From Fidelibacterota bacterium (GTDB lineage: Bacteria > Fidelibacterota > Fidelibacteria > Fidelibacterales > Fidelibacteraceae), in assembly GCA_030620575.1 (NCBI GenBank), contig JAUXEL010000001.1, positions 1-35,672 on the forward strand: a stretch of 35,672 bases of DNA. The letters are read 5' to 3'. The position numbers and the translations under genes were made by a program. Of the stretch, positions 17,023-25,604 are shown one piece after another; position 1 is the first letter of the stretch, and every line of letters starts with the position of its first letter. The notes below the pieces were generated by a model that saw nothing but the letters and a program-made list of their open reading frames with translations, was not told the DNA's origin and made no database searches.

Positions 17023-17871
17023 TTGAATCCTAAACAGTATTTTCGACGGCAAAAACGTAATCGGGCAGGAATCGCCCTTGGTGGTGGCGGCGCACTCGGT
17101 CTCGCTCATCTCGGCGTGCTGAAAGCGCTTGAAGAATACGATATCCGCCCCACCGTGGTCAGCGGGAATAGTGCCGGAGCACTAATCGGCGGCATATATG
17201 TCTCAGGAAAATCTATTCAGGAAATGATCGATCTATCCCAGCAGCTGGGTGATGATATGTTTGATCACATTAAAATGTCCTTGCGCGGTGGACTGGTAAG
17301 CGGAAAACGCGTCTATAATTTATTATTAGATATTTTGGGGAACCAACACATAGAAGATTGCAGCATTCCTTTTTTTGCGGCAACAGTGGATCTGATCAGC
17401 GGGAAAACTTATTATATTAACAAAGGGCGTCTTGCGGATGCTATTCGCGCAAGTATCTCGATCCCCGGCGTGTTCCCGCCTTTTGAATCCAATGGCATGC
17501 ATTTAGTCGACGGTGGGGTACGCGATACAGTCCCGCTGCGTGCTCTAACCCCTTTTCATCTTAAATTGCGCATTGGTGTCAGTTTATTGAAAGCCTCCAT
17601 TAATAATGAATTCCCCGAATATCTGAATATTTCTCCGGATGATCCTCAAAACAATAATGATACACCGGGCATCCTGAAGGCGGTATCACGTTCTATGGCT
17701 ATTTCCGCTACAGAATCGGCCTTTAAAGAAATCAACGCCGGTAAACCGGATTTGGCAATTTATATAGATCTGGGGGATAAAATGAAAATATGGGATTTCA
17801 AACGCCATGAAATGGCTATTGAAGCCGGATACGAACAGACACAGCGGCAACTAAAATCGTTTTTTGGATAA
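17023..17871 (+). CDS. Patatin-like phospholipase (RssA/NTE type)
   Basis: This 282-residue serine hydrolase has the glycine-rich oxyanion loop GGGGALG (20-26), the nucleophile elbow GNSAG with Ser50, and the partner aspartate D163 in DGGVRD. These define the patatin dyad, expected to cleave acyl esters of lipids; bacterial members are often cytoplasmic. No signal peptide is visible. The start codon is TTG (17023-17025) with AAAGGA six bases upstream. The gene follows the EamA-like gene on the same strand after about 120 bases with no strong terminator, so a shared transcript is possible. A substrate cannot be named. Confidence 0.88.
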   Translation: MNPKQYFRRQKRNRAGIALGGGGALGLAHLGVLKALEEYDIRPTVVSGNSAGALIGGIYVSGKSIQEMIDLSQQLGDDMFDHIKMSLRGGLVSGKRVYNLLLDILGNQHIEDCSIPFFAATVDLISGKTYYINKGRLADAIRASISIPGVFPPFESNGMHLVDGGVRDTVPLRALTPFHLKLRIGVSLLKASINNEFPEYLNISPDDPQNNNDTPGILKAVSRSMAISATESAFKEINAGKPDLAIYIDLGDKMKIWDFKRHEMAIEAGYEQTQRQLKSFFG

Positions 17872-17966
17872 TAAATATGGTTGTTAAATTTTTTATGGTT
17901 TATATTTCCCTTGGCTTTTTGAAGAAATATTTTATGAAAATAACTTTTTTAGAAGGAGCGGCAATT

Positions 17967-18045
17967 TCGTCTTGCTGTCGTTAACATAGCAAGCGATCTT
18001 AAATAAAATAATTGATCACTTATCGGCAGGAAGGGAACACTGCCG
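17967..18045. other. Two hairpins upstream of plsY
   Basis: A stem of CTTGCT (17971-17976) with AGCAAG (17988-17993), extended by TCG/CGA outside, is followed by a second stem of CGGCAG (18024-18029) with CTGCCG (18040-18045). Both lie in the ~200-bp gap between the patatin-like gene and plsY. Neither is followed by a clear T run, so they are not classic Rho-independent terminators; an RNA-processing or attenuator role is possible but unproven. Confidence 0.3.
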
Positions 18046-18075
18046 GCTTTAAAGAAATTACACACAGGAGTTAAT

Positions 18076-18699
18076 ATGAATGTAAACAGTTTGCTTGTTC
18101 TCATACTGGCATACCTTATCGGATCATTTCCGACCGCGTGGATTTTGGGAAAAATTTTTGCGGGAAAAAAGTATGACATTCGGGAACACGGAAGCGGAAA
18201 TGTTGGTACGACCAACGCAATTCGCAATCTCGGTTGGTGGGCGGGAATAATCACTTTATTTATTGATGCTTTTAAAGGATTTGCTGTAATATACTGGTTG
18301 TCTGTGCTTCTTACCGATGTTATGACATTTGAAACGGCACGAGTCGTTCTGGCATCCATGGTACTGATCGGACATACTTTTTCGCTATTTATTAATTTTC
18401 GCGGCGGGAAGGGTGTTGCCACAACGGCGGGCATTATATTTGCCTTCCGACCGGAAATTGGATTCATCTGCATGGCGGTTTTTGCGATTGTGGTCCTGCT
18501 TTCCAGGAAGTCAGCTATTGCATCTATTACGTCCACTTTTTTCTTTCCTATTTCTAATATTATCTTCTTAAAACTATTTGATGTTGCTATTTCTTCGCAG
18601 ATGTTATGGTTCAGTGTTGCCGTTCCGTTTTTTGTTCTCTTTACACACCGGGATAATATCAGCCAAATGATCCGGGGAAAAAACAAAAAGGATTTCTAA
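18076..18699 (+). CDS. plsY: Acyl-phosphate:glycerol-3-phosphate acyltransferase
   Basis: PlsY transfers an acyl group from acyl phosphate to glycerol-3-phosphate, the first acylation step of phospholipid synthesis, in the inner membrane. The 207-residue protein has the motifs GSFPTAW, GSGNVGTTN and GHTFSLFINFRGGKGVATT, which match the three conserved loops of PlsY, spread over about five membrane helices. The ribosome site ACAGGAG sits five bases before the ATG. Its stop overlaps the Nudix gene start as TAATG. A long antisense frame covers this gene (17949-18686) but is a shadow. Confidence 0.96.
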   Translation: MNVNSLLVLILAYLIGSFPTAWILGKIFAGKKYDIREHGSGNVGTTNAIRNLGWWAGIITLFIDAFKGFAVIYWLSVLLTDVMTFETARVVLASMVLIGHTFSLFINFRGGKGVATTAGIIFAFRPEIGFICMAVFAIVVLLSRKSAIASITSTFFFPISNIIFLKLFDVAISSQMLWFSVAVPFFVLFTHRDNISQMIRGKNKKDF

Positions 18700-19091
18700 T
18701 GCTTAAAGTTGTTGCGGGAATTATTGAGATAGATAGGTTTATACTGCTTTGCCAGCGACACGCAAAAGAAAATCGTTTCCCTTTAAAATGGGAATTTCCC
18801 GGGGGGAAGGTTAAAGATGGAGAATCTCCACGCGAAGCAATTATCCGTGAACTCGAGGAAGAGTTAGGGATTCATGCAACCGGTATAAAACATTTTAATG
18901 AGTACGATTATCAGTACAAAAACGAATTGCCAATTAAGCTTATATTTTTTACTATAACACAATATAAACGAACCATCCAAAACCGGCAGTTTGAAACCAC
19001 GGCCTGGGTCTCTCGTGAAAAATTACATAAATATGATATCCTTGACGGTGATCAGAAACTAATTGAAATTCTGATGGCCAACACGCTTTAA
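18699..19091 (+). CDS. Nudix hydrolase, MutT-like
   Basis: This 130-residue protein carries a complete Nudix box at residues 36-58 (G36, E42, R50-E51, E54-E55, G57), matching GX5EX7REUXEEXGU. The N-terminus (VVAGIIEIDRFILLCQR) and length fit MutT/CTP-pyrophosphohydrolase-type enzymes that remove oxidised nucleotides such as 8-oxo-dGTP. The substrate is inferred from family only. The ATG overlaps the plsY stop by one base (TAATG), so the two genes are translationally coupled. It converges on the periplasmic-binding-protein gene with 16 bases between the stops. Confidence 0.9.
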   Translation: MLKVVAGIIEIDRFILLCQRHAKENRFPLKWEFPGGKVKDGESPREAIIRELEEELGIHATGIKHFNEYDYQYKNELPIKLIFFTITQYKRTIQNRQFETTAWVSREKLHKYDILDGDQKLIEILMANTL

Positions 19092-19107
19092 GTATATTTT
19101 ATTGGTC

Positions 19108-21459
19108 TTAATTTGCGGGTTTTAAAAAACCTTTGTAATAACGAATAAGGCGCACGCCGCTGCTGCTGCGGGGATGATCCGGGTCGAAGGTAATGCGCCG
19201 GATTATTCCATACGTATCCTCTAGTGCGCTCATCCTTTGCTGAATATCACTGGCAGAATGACCGCCGTTTTCAATAACATCCATGAGAACATTCATGCTT
19301 TCATAACCGTAAACATGGATACGGTTTGCCTGTATGTTGGTTTTCTGAAAGAAATATTTTGCGAAACGCCGCAAATGGATATCTTTAGAATTCCAGTAAT
19401 AATCACTGGCGATCATCATACTGTCGATATTGGAACGGTAGCGGTTCAGAATGTTTATCTGATACCAATTCCCATCGCCGAGTAAATATGTATCAAAGCG
19501 ATTCTTTGCCCACTGGGGTGCGATAAATTGAATATGGCTCTGTGGAATAGGAATATACACCGCATCGATGCCGTAATCTTCATAGGGAAAAATATAGGGG
19601 AAAAGATTGCTGTCTACTTCTGAAAGCAGCCAAAGGGCTGAAATAGAATCTATATTGGCCAGCTTAATCTTTAATGAATCTATCAATTCCAGATTAATAT
19701 AAGGTTTGATCTCCAGGGTATCTTCAACTATCCTGGAAAAAGTAAATTCATCGGTATATTGCGAATCTATAAGGGTAGAATACATATTAACAAGCATGCT
19801 GTCAACCCACGCGGGGATTGCATTGTCATCAATTTCATCTAAAAGAATACATATGCTGTCGCTTATAATTGTATTGTGTTTTTCTTCAAGTGAAATTTCA
19901 AGGGATAGCCAATTGCGAGCATGATCTACAAGTTTTTGCAGTAATGTGTCCGATGGTGTTTTGCTGCTATCCATTGCTCCCCACAAAAGAATTTCATACA
20001 CCGTAGAATCCGGCCACAAAGTTTCCAGTATAAAGGTAGTATCGGGAGCGAACAGAGTATCTTCATAGGAAATAGCATAGAGCGAGTCAATAAGCAGACT
20101 GTCATAAGCAAGGGAGTCGGTAAAAATACTGTCCATTACGCTGACTAATAAACTGTCGCTTACGGTGCTGGTGTCGATATCAAAATATCCGGAATCCCGG
20201 GCCTCATAAAATCCTTTCAGATATGAAAAATATGGCGGTATATATTCTGCTTCATCTTTCATCTCTGCAAGTTTGTCATTAATATTTGTCGGTGTTCCCG
20301 TATACCATACATTATAAACAACTTGACCATTGTTCTTTTCTATATTGTGGGTAAATGCGTTCGACATGTCAATACCGTATTCTGTAGATGGCGCTACGAT
20401 CGCAAAGCGTTGATATCCCAGTGAGTCGGTAGCATAATCTGCCAACACCCGTGCCCGTTGCTGCTGCTCGGGATTTAACTGGAAAATCGACTCTCCCATA
20501 TCAATAAGTTTGTCTGCGGTTGCCGTCGGTGTGATCAGCGGCACACCCGCATATTCACAAAGAGGTGCCATGGAAATAGCCATGTCACTGGTCAATGGAC
20601 CGATAACGGCAGAAATGTTCTGCATTTCCAGTAATATCTTTAGATTTTTTAAGCCGGTTTTAATTTTACTTTCGGTGTCAACAATGATGATATTAACCCG
20701 TTTCTTGCTTTTACTGCGATTGGATTCATAAGAGTATTTAATACCTTCAAGTAACTGATTTCCGGTTTCGGAATATTTCCCGGTCAGCGGTAACACTATT
20801 GCAATATTGATCTCCGCGCTTTCGTCTTTTTTGCTTTTATTGAGGTATTTAATGATCTCTTTGTACTTTTTAATATACGCAACGGAGTTCAGCTCTGTTT
20901 TAACTTCCTGCAGCAAGCGGTTTGCTTCTGTATAATTACCTGTGGCAATACTGCGATCCGCCCAAATAAGTTTTAAATATATCAGCGACTCTTTACCAAT
21001 TACCATAAAGGACAAGGCTTCAAGATCTGCCGGCGACAAATAATAACGAGAAATATCTTCGCAGAATAACATCACATCCTTCAGTAGAGATTTATCCTGG
21101 CTATAAGATAAAACTTTGATGGCTGAAAGCATCGCGGGATAAAATTGCTGCTTCATGGCAAGGGCTTTTGCACGTTCAAATAAAACATCGGGAAAGTACT
21201 GGCTTGTTGTAAATATTCGTTCAAAAATGCGGCTGTTCTCAATAGCCTGATCATAATTCCCCAGCTCAAATTCACATTTTATGATCATAAATAGTGAAAC
21301 CGCGGCAAATACATTTTCATCCGGCGATTCTGAATGATAGGATTCCCGAAAAGTTTCAACTGCTTTTTCGTAAGCTCCGCGCTGAAATTGCTGGATACCC
21401 TGATCCACGGTAGCACGGTTTGCCGCCAAAACAGGTGCCAGCATAAGCAGAACTAACAT
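19108..21459 (-). CDS. TPR and periplasmic-binding-protein fusion with large insertion
   Basis: The 783-residue protein appears exported. Residues about 15-200 form TPR-like helical repeats (GIQQFQRGAYEKAVETF). From about 216 (AIVLPLTGKYSETG) to the end lies a type 1 periplasmic-binding fold of the LivJ/Peripla_BP_6 kind. It is interrupted by a ~225-residue insertion (about 404-628) rich in Ser, Asp and Leu, with repeated SDSL/DSLL/IDSL patterns, between the usual TNINDKLAEMKD helix and the DAVYIPIP strand. The only in-frame ATG (21459) gives a very short signal sequence; the codons just upstream encode KKWARCGL, a typical n-region, but no ATG, GTG or TTG start lies there. It is the last gene of the operon, 22 bases after surE. 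A ligand cannot be named. Confidence 0.75.
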   Translation of the reverse strand: MLVLLMLAPVLAANRATVDQGIQQFQRGAYEKAVETFRESYHSESPDENVFAAVSLFMIIKCEFELGNYDQAIENSRIFERIFTTSQYFPDVLFERAKALAMKQQFYPAMLSAIKVLSYSQDKSLLKDVMLFCEDISRYYLSPADLEALSFMVIGKESLIYLKLIWADRSIATGNYTEANRLLQEVKTELNSVAYIKKYKEIIKYLNKSKKDESAEINIAIVLPLTGKYSETGNQLLEGIKYSYESNRSKSKKRVNIIIVDTESKIKTGLKNLKILLEMQNISAVIGPLTSDMAISMAPLCEYAGVPLITPTATADKLIDMGESIFQLNPEQQQRARVLADYATDSLGYQRFAIVAPSTEYGIDMSNAFTHNIEKNNGQVVYNVWYTGTPTNINDKLAEMKDEAEYIPPYFSYLKGFYEARDSGYFDIDTSTVSDSLLVSVMDSIFTDSLAYDSLLIDSLYAISYEDTLFAPDTTFILETLWPDSTVYEILLWGAMDSSKTPSDTLLQKLVDHARNWLSLEISLEEKHNTIISDSICILLDEIDDNAIPAWVDSMLVNMYSTLIDSQYTDEFTFSRIVEDTLEIKPYINLELIDSLKIKLANIDSISALWLLSEVDSNLFPYIFPYEDYGIDAVYIPIPQSHIQFIAPQWAKNRFDTYLLGDGNWYQINILNRYRSNIDSMMIASDYYWNSKDIHLRRFAKYFFQKTNIQANRIHVYGYESMNVLMDVIENGGHSASDIQQRMSALEDTYGIIRRITFDPDHPRSSSGVRLIRYYKGFLKPAN

Positions 21460-21481
21460 TAGGCCGCATCGCGCCCATTTT

Positions 21482-22252
21482 TTACTGTTTTCCCTGATAA
21501 TCCAATCCTAAGGCTTTAATACTTTTTATTTTGTTATACGCCGTTAAATTAAATTGGATCGGCGTTACTGAAATATAATTGCTTTTTATGACAGTATCAT
21601 CTATTGTTTCAGATTCTACTTTTTCTTTTTTTATACCGGACATCCAATAGTAGGTTCGTCCCTTGGGATCTACCCGCTTATCAAAAGCTTCCTGCCAATG
21701 TGCCATTCCCTGTTCGGAAATTTTCACACCGGCAATATCATCTGAATTTGTTACATTTGGAACATTGACATTTAATAGAATTCCCTCCGGCATACCTTTT
21801 TTCTGAATTGTTTTTACCATATCGCGAATGAATCGCGCAACGGGTTCCCAGTTGGGATTTTTATATGTTGCCAGACTTACCGCAATACCCGGAATACCGT
21901 TAAATACCGCTTCAGCTGCTCCGCTGACCGTTCCGGAATAAAGGACATTCAAGCCGGTATTGCATCCGAGATTAATACCTGATATAACCAGGTCCGGTCG
22001 TTCATCCATGATCTCTGTCAGCGCTAACTTTACACAATCTGCCGGTGTACCGCAAACTGCTAGTCCTTCAAATTTTCCATTCTTATAAGGCTTCACCGAC
22101 ATAGGTTTATCTAAGGTAATGCCATGGCTGACAGCACTGCGTTCTCCGTCCGGTGCTACGACAGTAATGTTTCCCAGATCACATACCGCATCATATAAAA
22201 TGCTGATTCCCGGTGCGTTAATGCCATCGTCATTTACGAGTAATATATTCAC
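21482..22252 (-). CDS. surE: 5'/3'-nucleotidase SurE
   Basis: SurE removes phosphate from nucleoside 5'- and 3'-monophosphates in a metal-dependent reaction, and is often linked to stationary-phase survival. The 256-residue protein begins MNILLVNDDG with metal ligands D8 and D9, S39 in GERSAVS, and N94 in SGINLGCNTG, all as expected. The start codon is GTG and overlaps the rimI stop as GTGA, showing tight coupling. The periplasmic-binding-protein gene follows after 22 bases. Confidence 0.96.
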   Translation of the reverse strand: MNILLVNDDGINAPGISILYDAVCDLGNITVVAPDGERSAVSHGITLDKPMSVKPYKNGKFEGLAVCGTPADCVKLALTEIMDERPDLVISGINLGCNTGLNVLYSGTVSGAAEAVFNGIPGIAVSLATYKNPNWEPVARFIRDMVKTIQKKGMPEGILLNVNVPNVTNSDDIAGVKISEQGMAHWQEAFDKRVDPKGRTYYWMSGIKKEKVESETIDDTVIKSNYISVTPIQFNLTAYNKIKSIKALGLDYQGKQ

Positions 22253-22695
22253 ACATTCTCCAGTTTTTTGGTTAATATCAATGCGTTTGAAAGATCGTAT
22301 TCATAGTAATGCGGACGAATGCCGACCTGCTTAAAATCTTGTTTGCTGTAGAACTCCCTGGCTGTTTGGTTTTGTTCACTTACTTCAAGGGTAATACTTT
22401 TTATGTGATGATCGGAAGCATATTGTATCATTTTATCTAATAATCTCTGTGCAAGTCCTTGTCTTCGTACATCCTTGCGAACCGCAATATTATTCAGGTG
22501 CAATTCACTGCCTATTTCCCAGAAGCACACATAGGCACATAGTTTATCATCACACAGTACAACCCAGTTGTGAGCTACCTGTTGCCGCAGTTCATATAAA
22601 AAATTCTCCGTAATCCAAGGTTCATTAAAACACTCCTTTTCAATTTGCATGATATCCGGGATATCACTTGCTTTCATATCCCGCAGCTCTATCAT
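22249..22695 (-). CDS. rimI: Ribosomal-protein-alanine N-acetyltransferase RimI
   Basis: RimI acetylates the N-terminal alanine of ribosomal protein S18 and belongs to the GNAT family. The 148-residue protein has the acetyl-CoA-binding loop in VRKDVRRQGLAQRLL, and its ends match RimI-like proteins (EKECFNEPW near the start). An ATG at 22716 is in frame, but ATG at 22693-22695 gives the classic ATGA overlap with tsaB and lies eight bases after GGAG, so it is preferred. It sits between tsaB and surE, the usual tsaB-rimI order. Other GNAT substrates cannot be excluded. Confidence 0.88.
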   Translation of the reverse strand: MIELRDMKASDIPDIMQIEKECFNEPWITENFLYELRQQVAHNWVVLCDDKLCAYVCFWEIGSELHLNNIAVRKDVRRQGLAQRLLDKMIQYASDHHIKSITLEVSEQNQTAREFYSKQDFKQVGIRPHYYEYDLSNALILTKKLENV

Positions 22696-23345
22696 GCCGG
22701 TGTCTCCGGATTCCATATTTTCGGTTTATATTCCATTCCATATTCCAGTACCAGGCTGTCATAATCAATTCCGGCACTGTTGTTCATATATGTTATATAA
22801 TAATTCCCTATGGCAGAGGGCATGATCGCTTTTTCTGTGATCGAAACATCCCGGATCTCGTTAAGTGCTTCATTGCTTACAATATGCCGGCAAGCGGGAT
22901 ACCAGTTCATAATATCTTTTATCTGCCCATAACGAATATGTATGGAATTAATATTTTTTTGTATTTCTGCGGCATAAATATAATCTTTATGTGATCGAAT
23001 GACACAAATAGGTCGTTCGGTCATATTGATTTTTCTTATCGCGGCTGCCATAAAGGCCTTCATTGTGTTTACACCGGCAAGCGGGATCTGGTGCGGGTAT
23101 ACCAGGCCCTTGGCAAAACTCATGCCGATGCGCAAGCCCGTAAAGGAACCCGGTCCGACAGAAACCACCACAGCAGCTAATTTTTGAACCCGGATAGTTT
23201 GTTCTTCAAATATTTGTCCAACAAGTCCTACCAATTTTTCCGCGTGTACCCGGGGTTCTTTGAAATGTATTTCAGCAATACATTCGCCGGCTTCATGTAG
23301 CGAAACACCACACACAAGTGAAGATGTTTCTATAGCTAAGATCAT
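22692..23345 (-). CDS. tsaB: tRNA threonylcarbamoyladenosine biosynthesis protein TsaB
   Basis: TsaB partners TsaD and TsaE to place threonylcarbamoyl on adenosine 37 of ANN-decoding tRNAs. The 217-residue protein starts MILAIETSS and has GPGSFTGLRIG, both characteristic of TsaB in the ASKHA fold. Its ATG comes immediately after the tsaE stop (23346), and it overlaps rimI by four bases. TsaD and TsaC, also needed for t6A, are not in this window. Confidence 0.95.
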   Translation of the reverse strand: MILAIETSSLVCGVSLHEAGECIAEIHFKEPRVHAEKLVGLVGQIFEEQTIRVQKLAAVVVSVGPGSFTGLRIGMSFAKGLVYPHQIPLAGVNTMKAFMAAAIRKINMTERPICVIRSHKDYIYAAEIQKNINSIHIRYGQIKDIMNWYPACRHIVSNEALNEIRDVSITEKAIMPSAIGNYYITYMNNSAGIDYDSLVLEYGMEYKPKIWNPETPA

Positions 23346-23789
23346 TTATAACTCCAGGTGTCTCGGTGATAAAATTTTAATACTACGCGTGTGGTCATCA
23401 ACATAATCCATGTGTAAGTCAATACTGTCCCCGGGAATATGCCGGGCAATATTCTTCGGCCACTCAATTAGCACAATACCGTCTTTCTCTAAATATTCTT
23501 CAAACCCCAGCATGATAATTTCATCGGGGTGTTTAATACGGTAACAGTCAAAATGAAAAATGGGCATATCGCCATTATATTCATTGATCAGTGTAAACGT
23601 TGGACTGGTGGCCGGCTGGTCGGCATGGTAATATTCACAGACCCCTTTAGCGAAGGTGGTTTTTCCGGTAGCCAGATCACCAAAAAGAGCTATAACATCA
23701 TTCGGACGAAACTGAGTGGCTATCCGGCGCCCCAGTTCAACGGTTTCTTCAGGCGAATTGCTTTGCAGAATATATTGGTGTTTTGTCAT
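23346..23789 (-). CDS. tsaE: tRNA threonylcarbamoyladenosine biosynthesis ATPase TsaE
   Basis: TsaE is the ATPase of the bacterial t6A complex. The 147-residue protein has the Walker A GDLATGKT (37-44), SPTFTLINEY and HFDCYRI, matching TsaE; the usual GDLGAGKT is slightly altered to GDLATGKT. It overlaps the porX-like gene by four bases (ATGA) and abuts tsaB. Placing tsaE right after a porX-type gene is an arrangement I associate with Bacteroidota. Confidence 0.95.
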   Translation of the reverse strand: MTKHQYILQSNSPEETVELGRRIATQFRPNDVIALFGDLATGKTTFAKGVCEYYHADQPATSPTFTLINEYNGDMPIFHFDCYRIKHPDEIIMLGFEEYLEKDGIVLIEWPKNIARHIPGDSIDLHMDYVDDHTRSIKILSPRHLEL

Positions 23790-25354
23790 CGTTTTGGACT
23801 TAGAGTTGCTACCGGAAGGATCATTTCATCCATGGATATACCGCCATGTTGAAAGGTGTCCGGATATTTCTTTTCGTATTTTTTCATGTTATTCGGATAA
23901 AGAAAAAAGTAATCGTCTTTCGCAAAAATATAGGTAGAAGTAAGATGTGTTTGCGGTAAACGAAACATGCTCGTGTCTTTTATATATACTGCCGCTTTAT
24001 TGGAAACGACTAAATTCCTGCCGGTTTTATAGCGCAAACTATTTGTGGAGTCCCGATCGGCCTTCACCAGCGATCCGCGTTTTACCCGCAGACTGCCATG
24101 ATCGGACGTGATTACAACATGAAATCCCGCTTCACCCGCAAGCTCGATAATACGTCGCAAATAGGAACCTTCTATCCAGTTACGCACCACATTGCGATAT
24201 CCGGCTTCATCCGGAACGATCTCCATAAGTACATTTGAGACTGAGCGTTTGTGAGCCAGAATATCTACAAAATTGGCAACCAATACGATCAGGTCATTAT
24301 TTTTTATATCCGAAAATCTGTTGGCAAGATTATCACCGTATTTCGAATCTGAAATTTTATGAAAGGAATTGCCGTTTTTCAAATGCAGTCCGGCTTTTTT
24401 AAGATACGCGTCTATCAGTTTATCTTCGTATCGATTCATGCTTTCTTCACTGTCGGGATTAGCATACAGATCGGGGTATACAACATTGATAGCGTCCGGA
24501 TACATACCCGCAAAAATTGCATTACGACTGTAGGGCGTAGCGGTCGGTAAAATACTTAAATGGGATTTCAATTCCGTATCGAATTGATTATAAAACAACG
24601 GCGCTACGGCCAACCAATGGTCATAACGCAAACAGTCAATAAGTACAAACAGCGTTTTTTTGTTCTGTTTTAATAATGGCTTAACAAATGTATCCATAAC
24701 CTGCGGGGACATGGGAATATCCGGAGAATGTTTAACCCAGTAGGGATATTCATTAACGACAAGACGTTGAAATTCTTTATTTGCCGTTTCCTGCAATTCC
24801 GTTAAAAAGTGTTCGAGATCATACTGAATGTTTTTTGCGAATTCAATCTGCCAGTAAGCAAGTTTGTTGTGAATTTGCGCCCATTCATCAACAGAGGTGA
24901 TACGCTCATACAGCTTCATGGTCATTTCCCTGTAAAATGCCATAAATTCTTTCGCGCGCGCATCCCGCGCAATATCGACACTGTCTAAGTTTTTTTTCAG
25001 ACTTAAAAGAACCTGTGAAGGATTAATGGGCTTGGTAAGATAATCGGAAATTTCTTTCCCGATAGCATCCTCCATCAGAGATTCTTCTTCGTTTTTAGTG
25101 ATCATAATGACCGGCATTTCCGGACGGAGCTTCCGGATACGTTCCAGCACTGCCAATCCGTCAAGTCCATCCATCATTTCATCCAGCAGCGCGGCAGCAA
25201 TATATTCATGCTTGATAATTTCAAGAGCGTCCACGCCATTGGTCGCCGTTTTGACTTCATAGCCTTTTTCTTCAAGAAACATGATGTGCGGACGAAGAAG
25301 ATGTATCTCGTCATCCACCCATAAAATTGCACGTTTGTTTGTGTTTTCAGTCAT
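23786..25354 (-). CDS. porX: PorX-type response regulator with PglZ domain
   Basis: The 522-residue protein has a receiver domain (about 8-125) with acidic residues D14/D15, phospho-acceptor D58 (LLDEMMDG), and the conserved K108 of LTKP. A helical linker follows, and residues from about 230 form a PglZ domain of the alkaline-phosphatase superfamily: D240 in VLIDCLRYDHW, the nucleophile-type threonine region LPTATPYSRNA (269-279) and VITSDHGS. This is the layout of PorX, which in Porphyromonas works with PorY to control type IX secretion; the PglZ domain has phosphodiesterase activity there. No T9SS gene is recognisable in this window, so the target is open. It leads the six-gene operon and overlaps tsaE by four bases. 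Confidence 0.88.
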   Translation of the reverse strand: MTENTNKRAILWVDDEIHLLRPHIMFLEEKGYEVKTATNGVDALEIIKHEYIAAALLDEMMDGLDGLAVLERIRKLRPEMPVIMITKNEEESLMEDAIGKEISDYLTKPINPSQVLLSLKKNLDSVDIARDARAKEFMAFYREMTMKLYERITSVDEWAQIHNKLAYWQIEFAKNIQYDLEHFLTELQETANKEFQRLVVNEYPYWVKHSPDIPMSPQVMDTFVKPLLKQNKKTLFVLIDCLRYDHWLAVAPLFYNQFDTELKSHLSILPTATPYSRNAIFAGMYPDAINVVYPDLYANPDSEESMNRYEDKLIDAYLKKAGLHLKNGNSFHKISDSKYGDNLANRFSDIKNNDLIVLVANFVDILAHKRSVSNVLMEIVPDEAGYRNVVRNWIEGSYLRRIIELAGEAGFHVVITSDHGSLRVKRGSLVKADRDSTNSLRYKTGRNLVVSNKAAVYIKDTSMFRLPQTHLTSTYIFAKDDYFFLYPNNMKKYEKKYPDTFQHGGISMDEMILPVATLSPKR

Positions 25355-25604
25355 CTAATTAATTTAATCCTAAATTTGAGTGAAGCAAAGTGATTTGCGT
25401 TTGACACAGTATTTATTACCGGGATGTCCGTAAGTTCCATTGTTTGAAAGAATATTGGTATTTTTCTTTATTTCACAGAGAATATTATTTATTTTAGGGT
25501 GTTTTATTAAGGTATCCAATGTAATTGTATGACATTACAAGAAAGAGAAAACTCTATCGCGATATTTCAGTATTTACCGCATGCAAAATAAGAAATAAAT
25601 CATA
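25355..25604. other. Divergent intergenic region of the porX operon and the UroD-like gene
   Basis: The 250-bp AT-rich stretch separates the porX operon (minus) from the UroD-like gene (plus) and must hold both promoters. A weak inverted repeat TGTAAT (25520-25525) / ATTACA (25534-25539) is the only structure I can point to. I see no riboswitch-like fold and no strong ribosome site before either start. Confidence 0.4.

Noticed and set aside
17967..18045. Rho-independent terminators before plsY
   Set aside because: The two hairpins lack a following T run, so they are listed only as structures.
17949..18686. Long minus-strand frame opposite plsY
   Set aside because: It overlaps plsY almost entirely, has no recognisable domain and is a mirror of a strongly conserved gene.
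23786..25354. Claim that a type IX secretion system is encoded here
   Set aside because: Only the PorX-type regulator is present; no Por secretion component or sorting-domain protein is recognisable in the window.
25355..25604. Cobalamin riboswitch before the MtaA-like gene
   Set aside because: No box or conserved stem could be recognised by eye in the 250-bp region.
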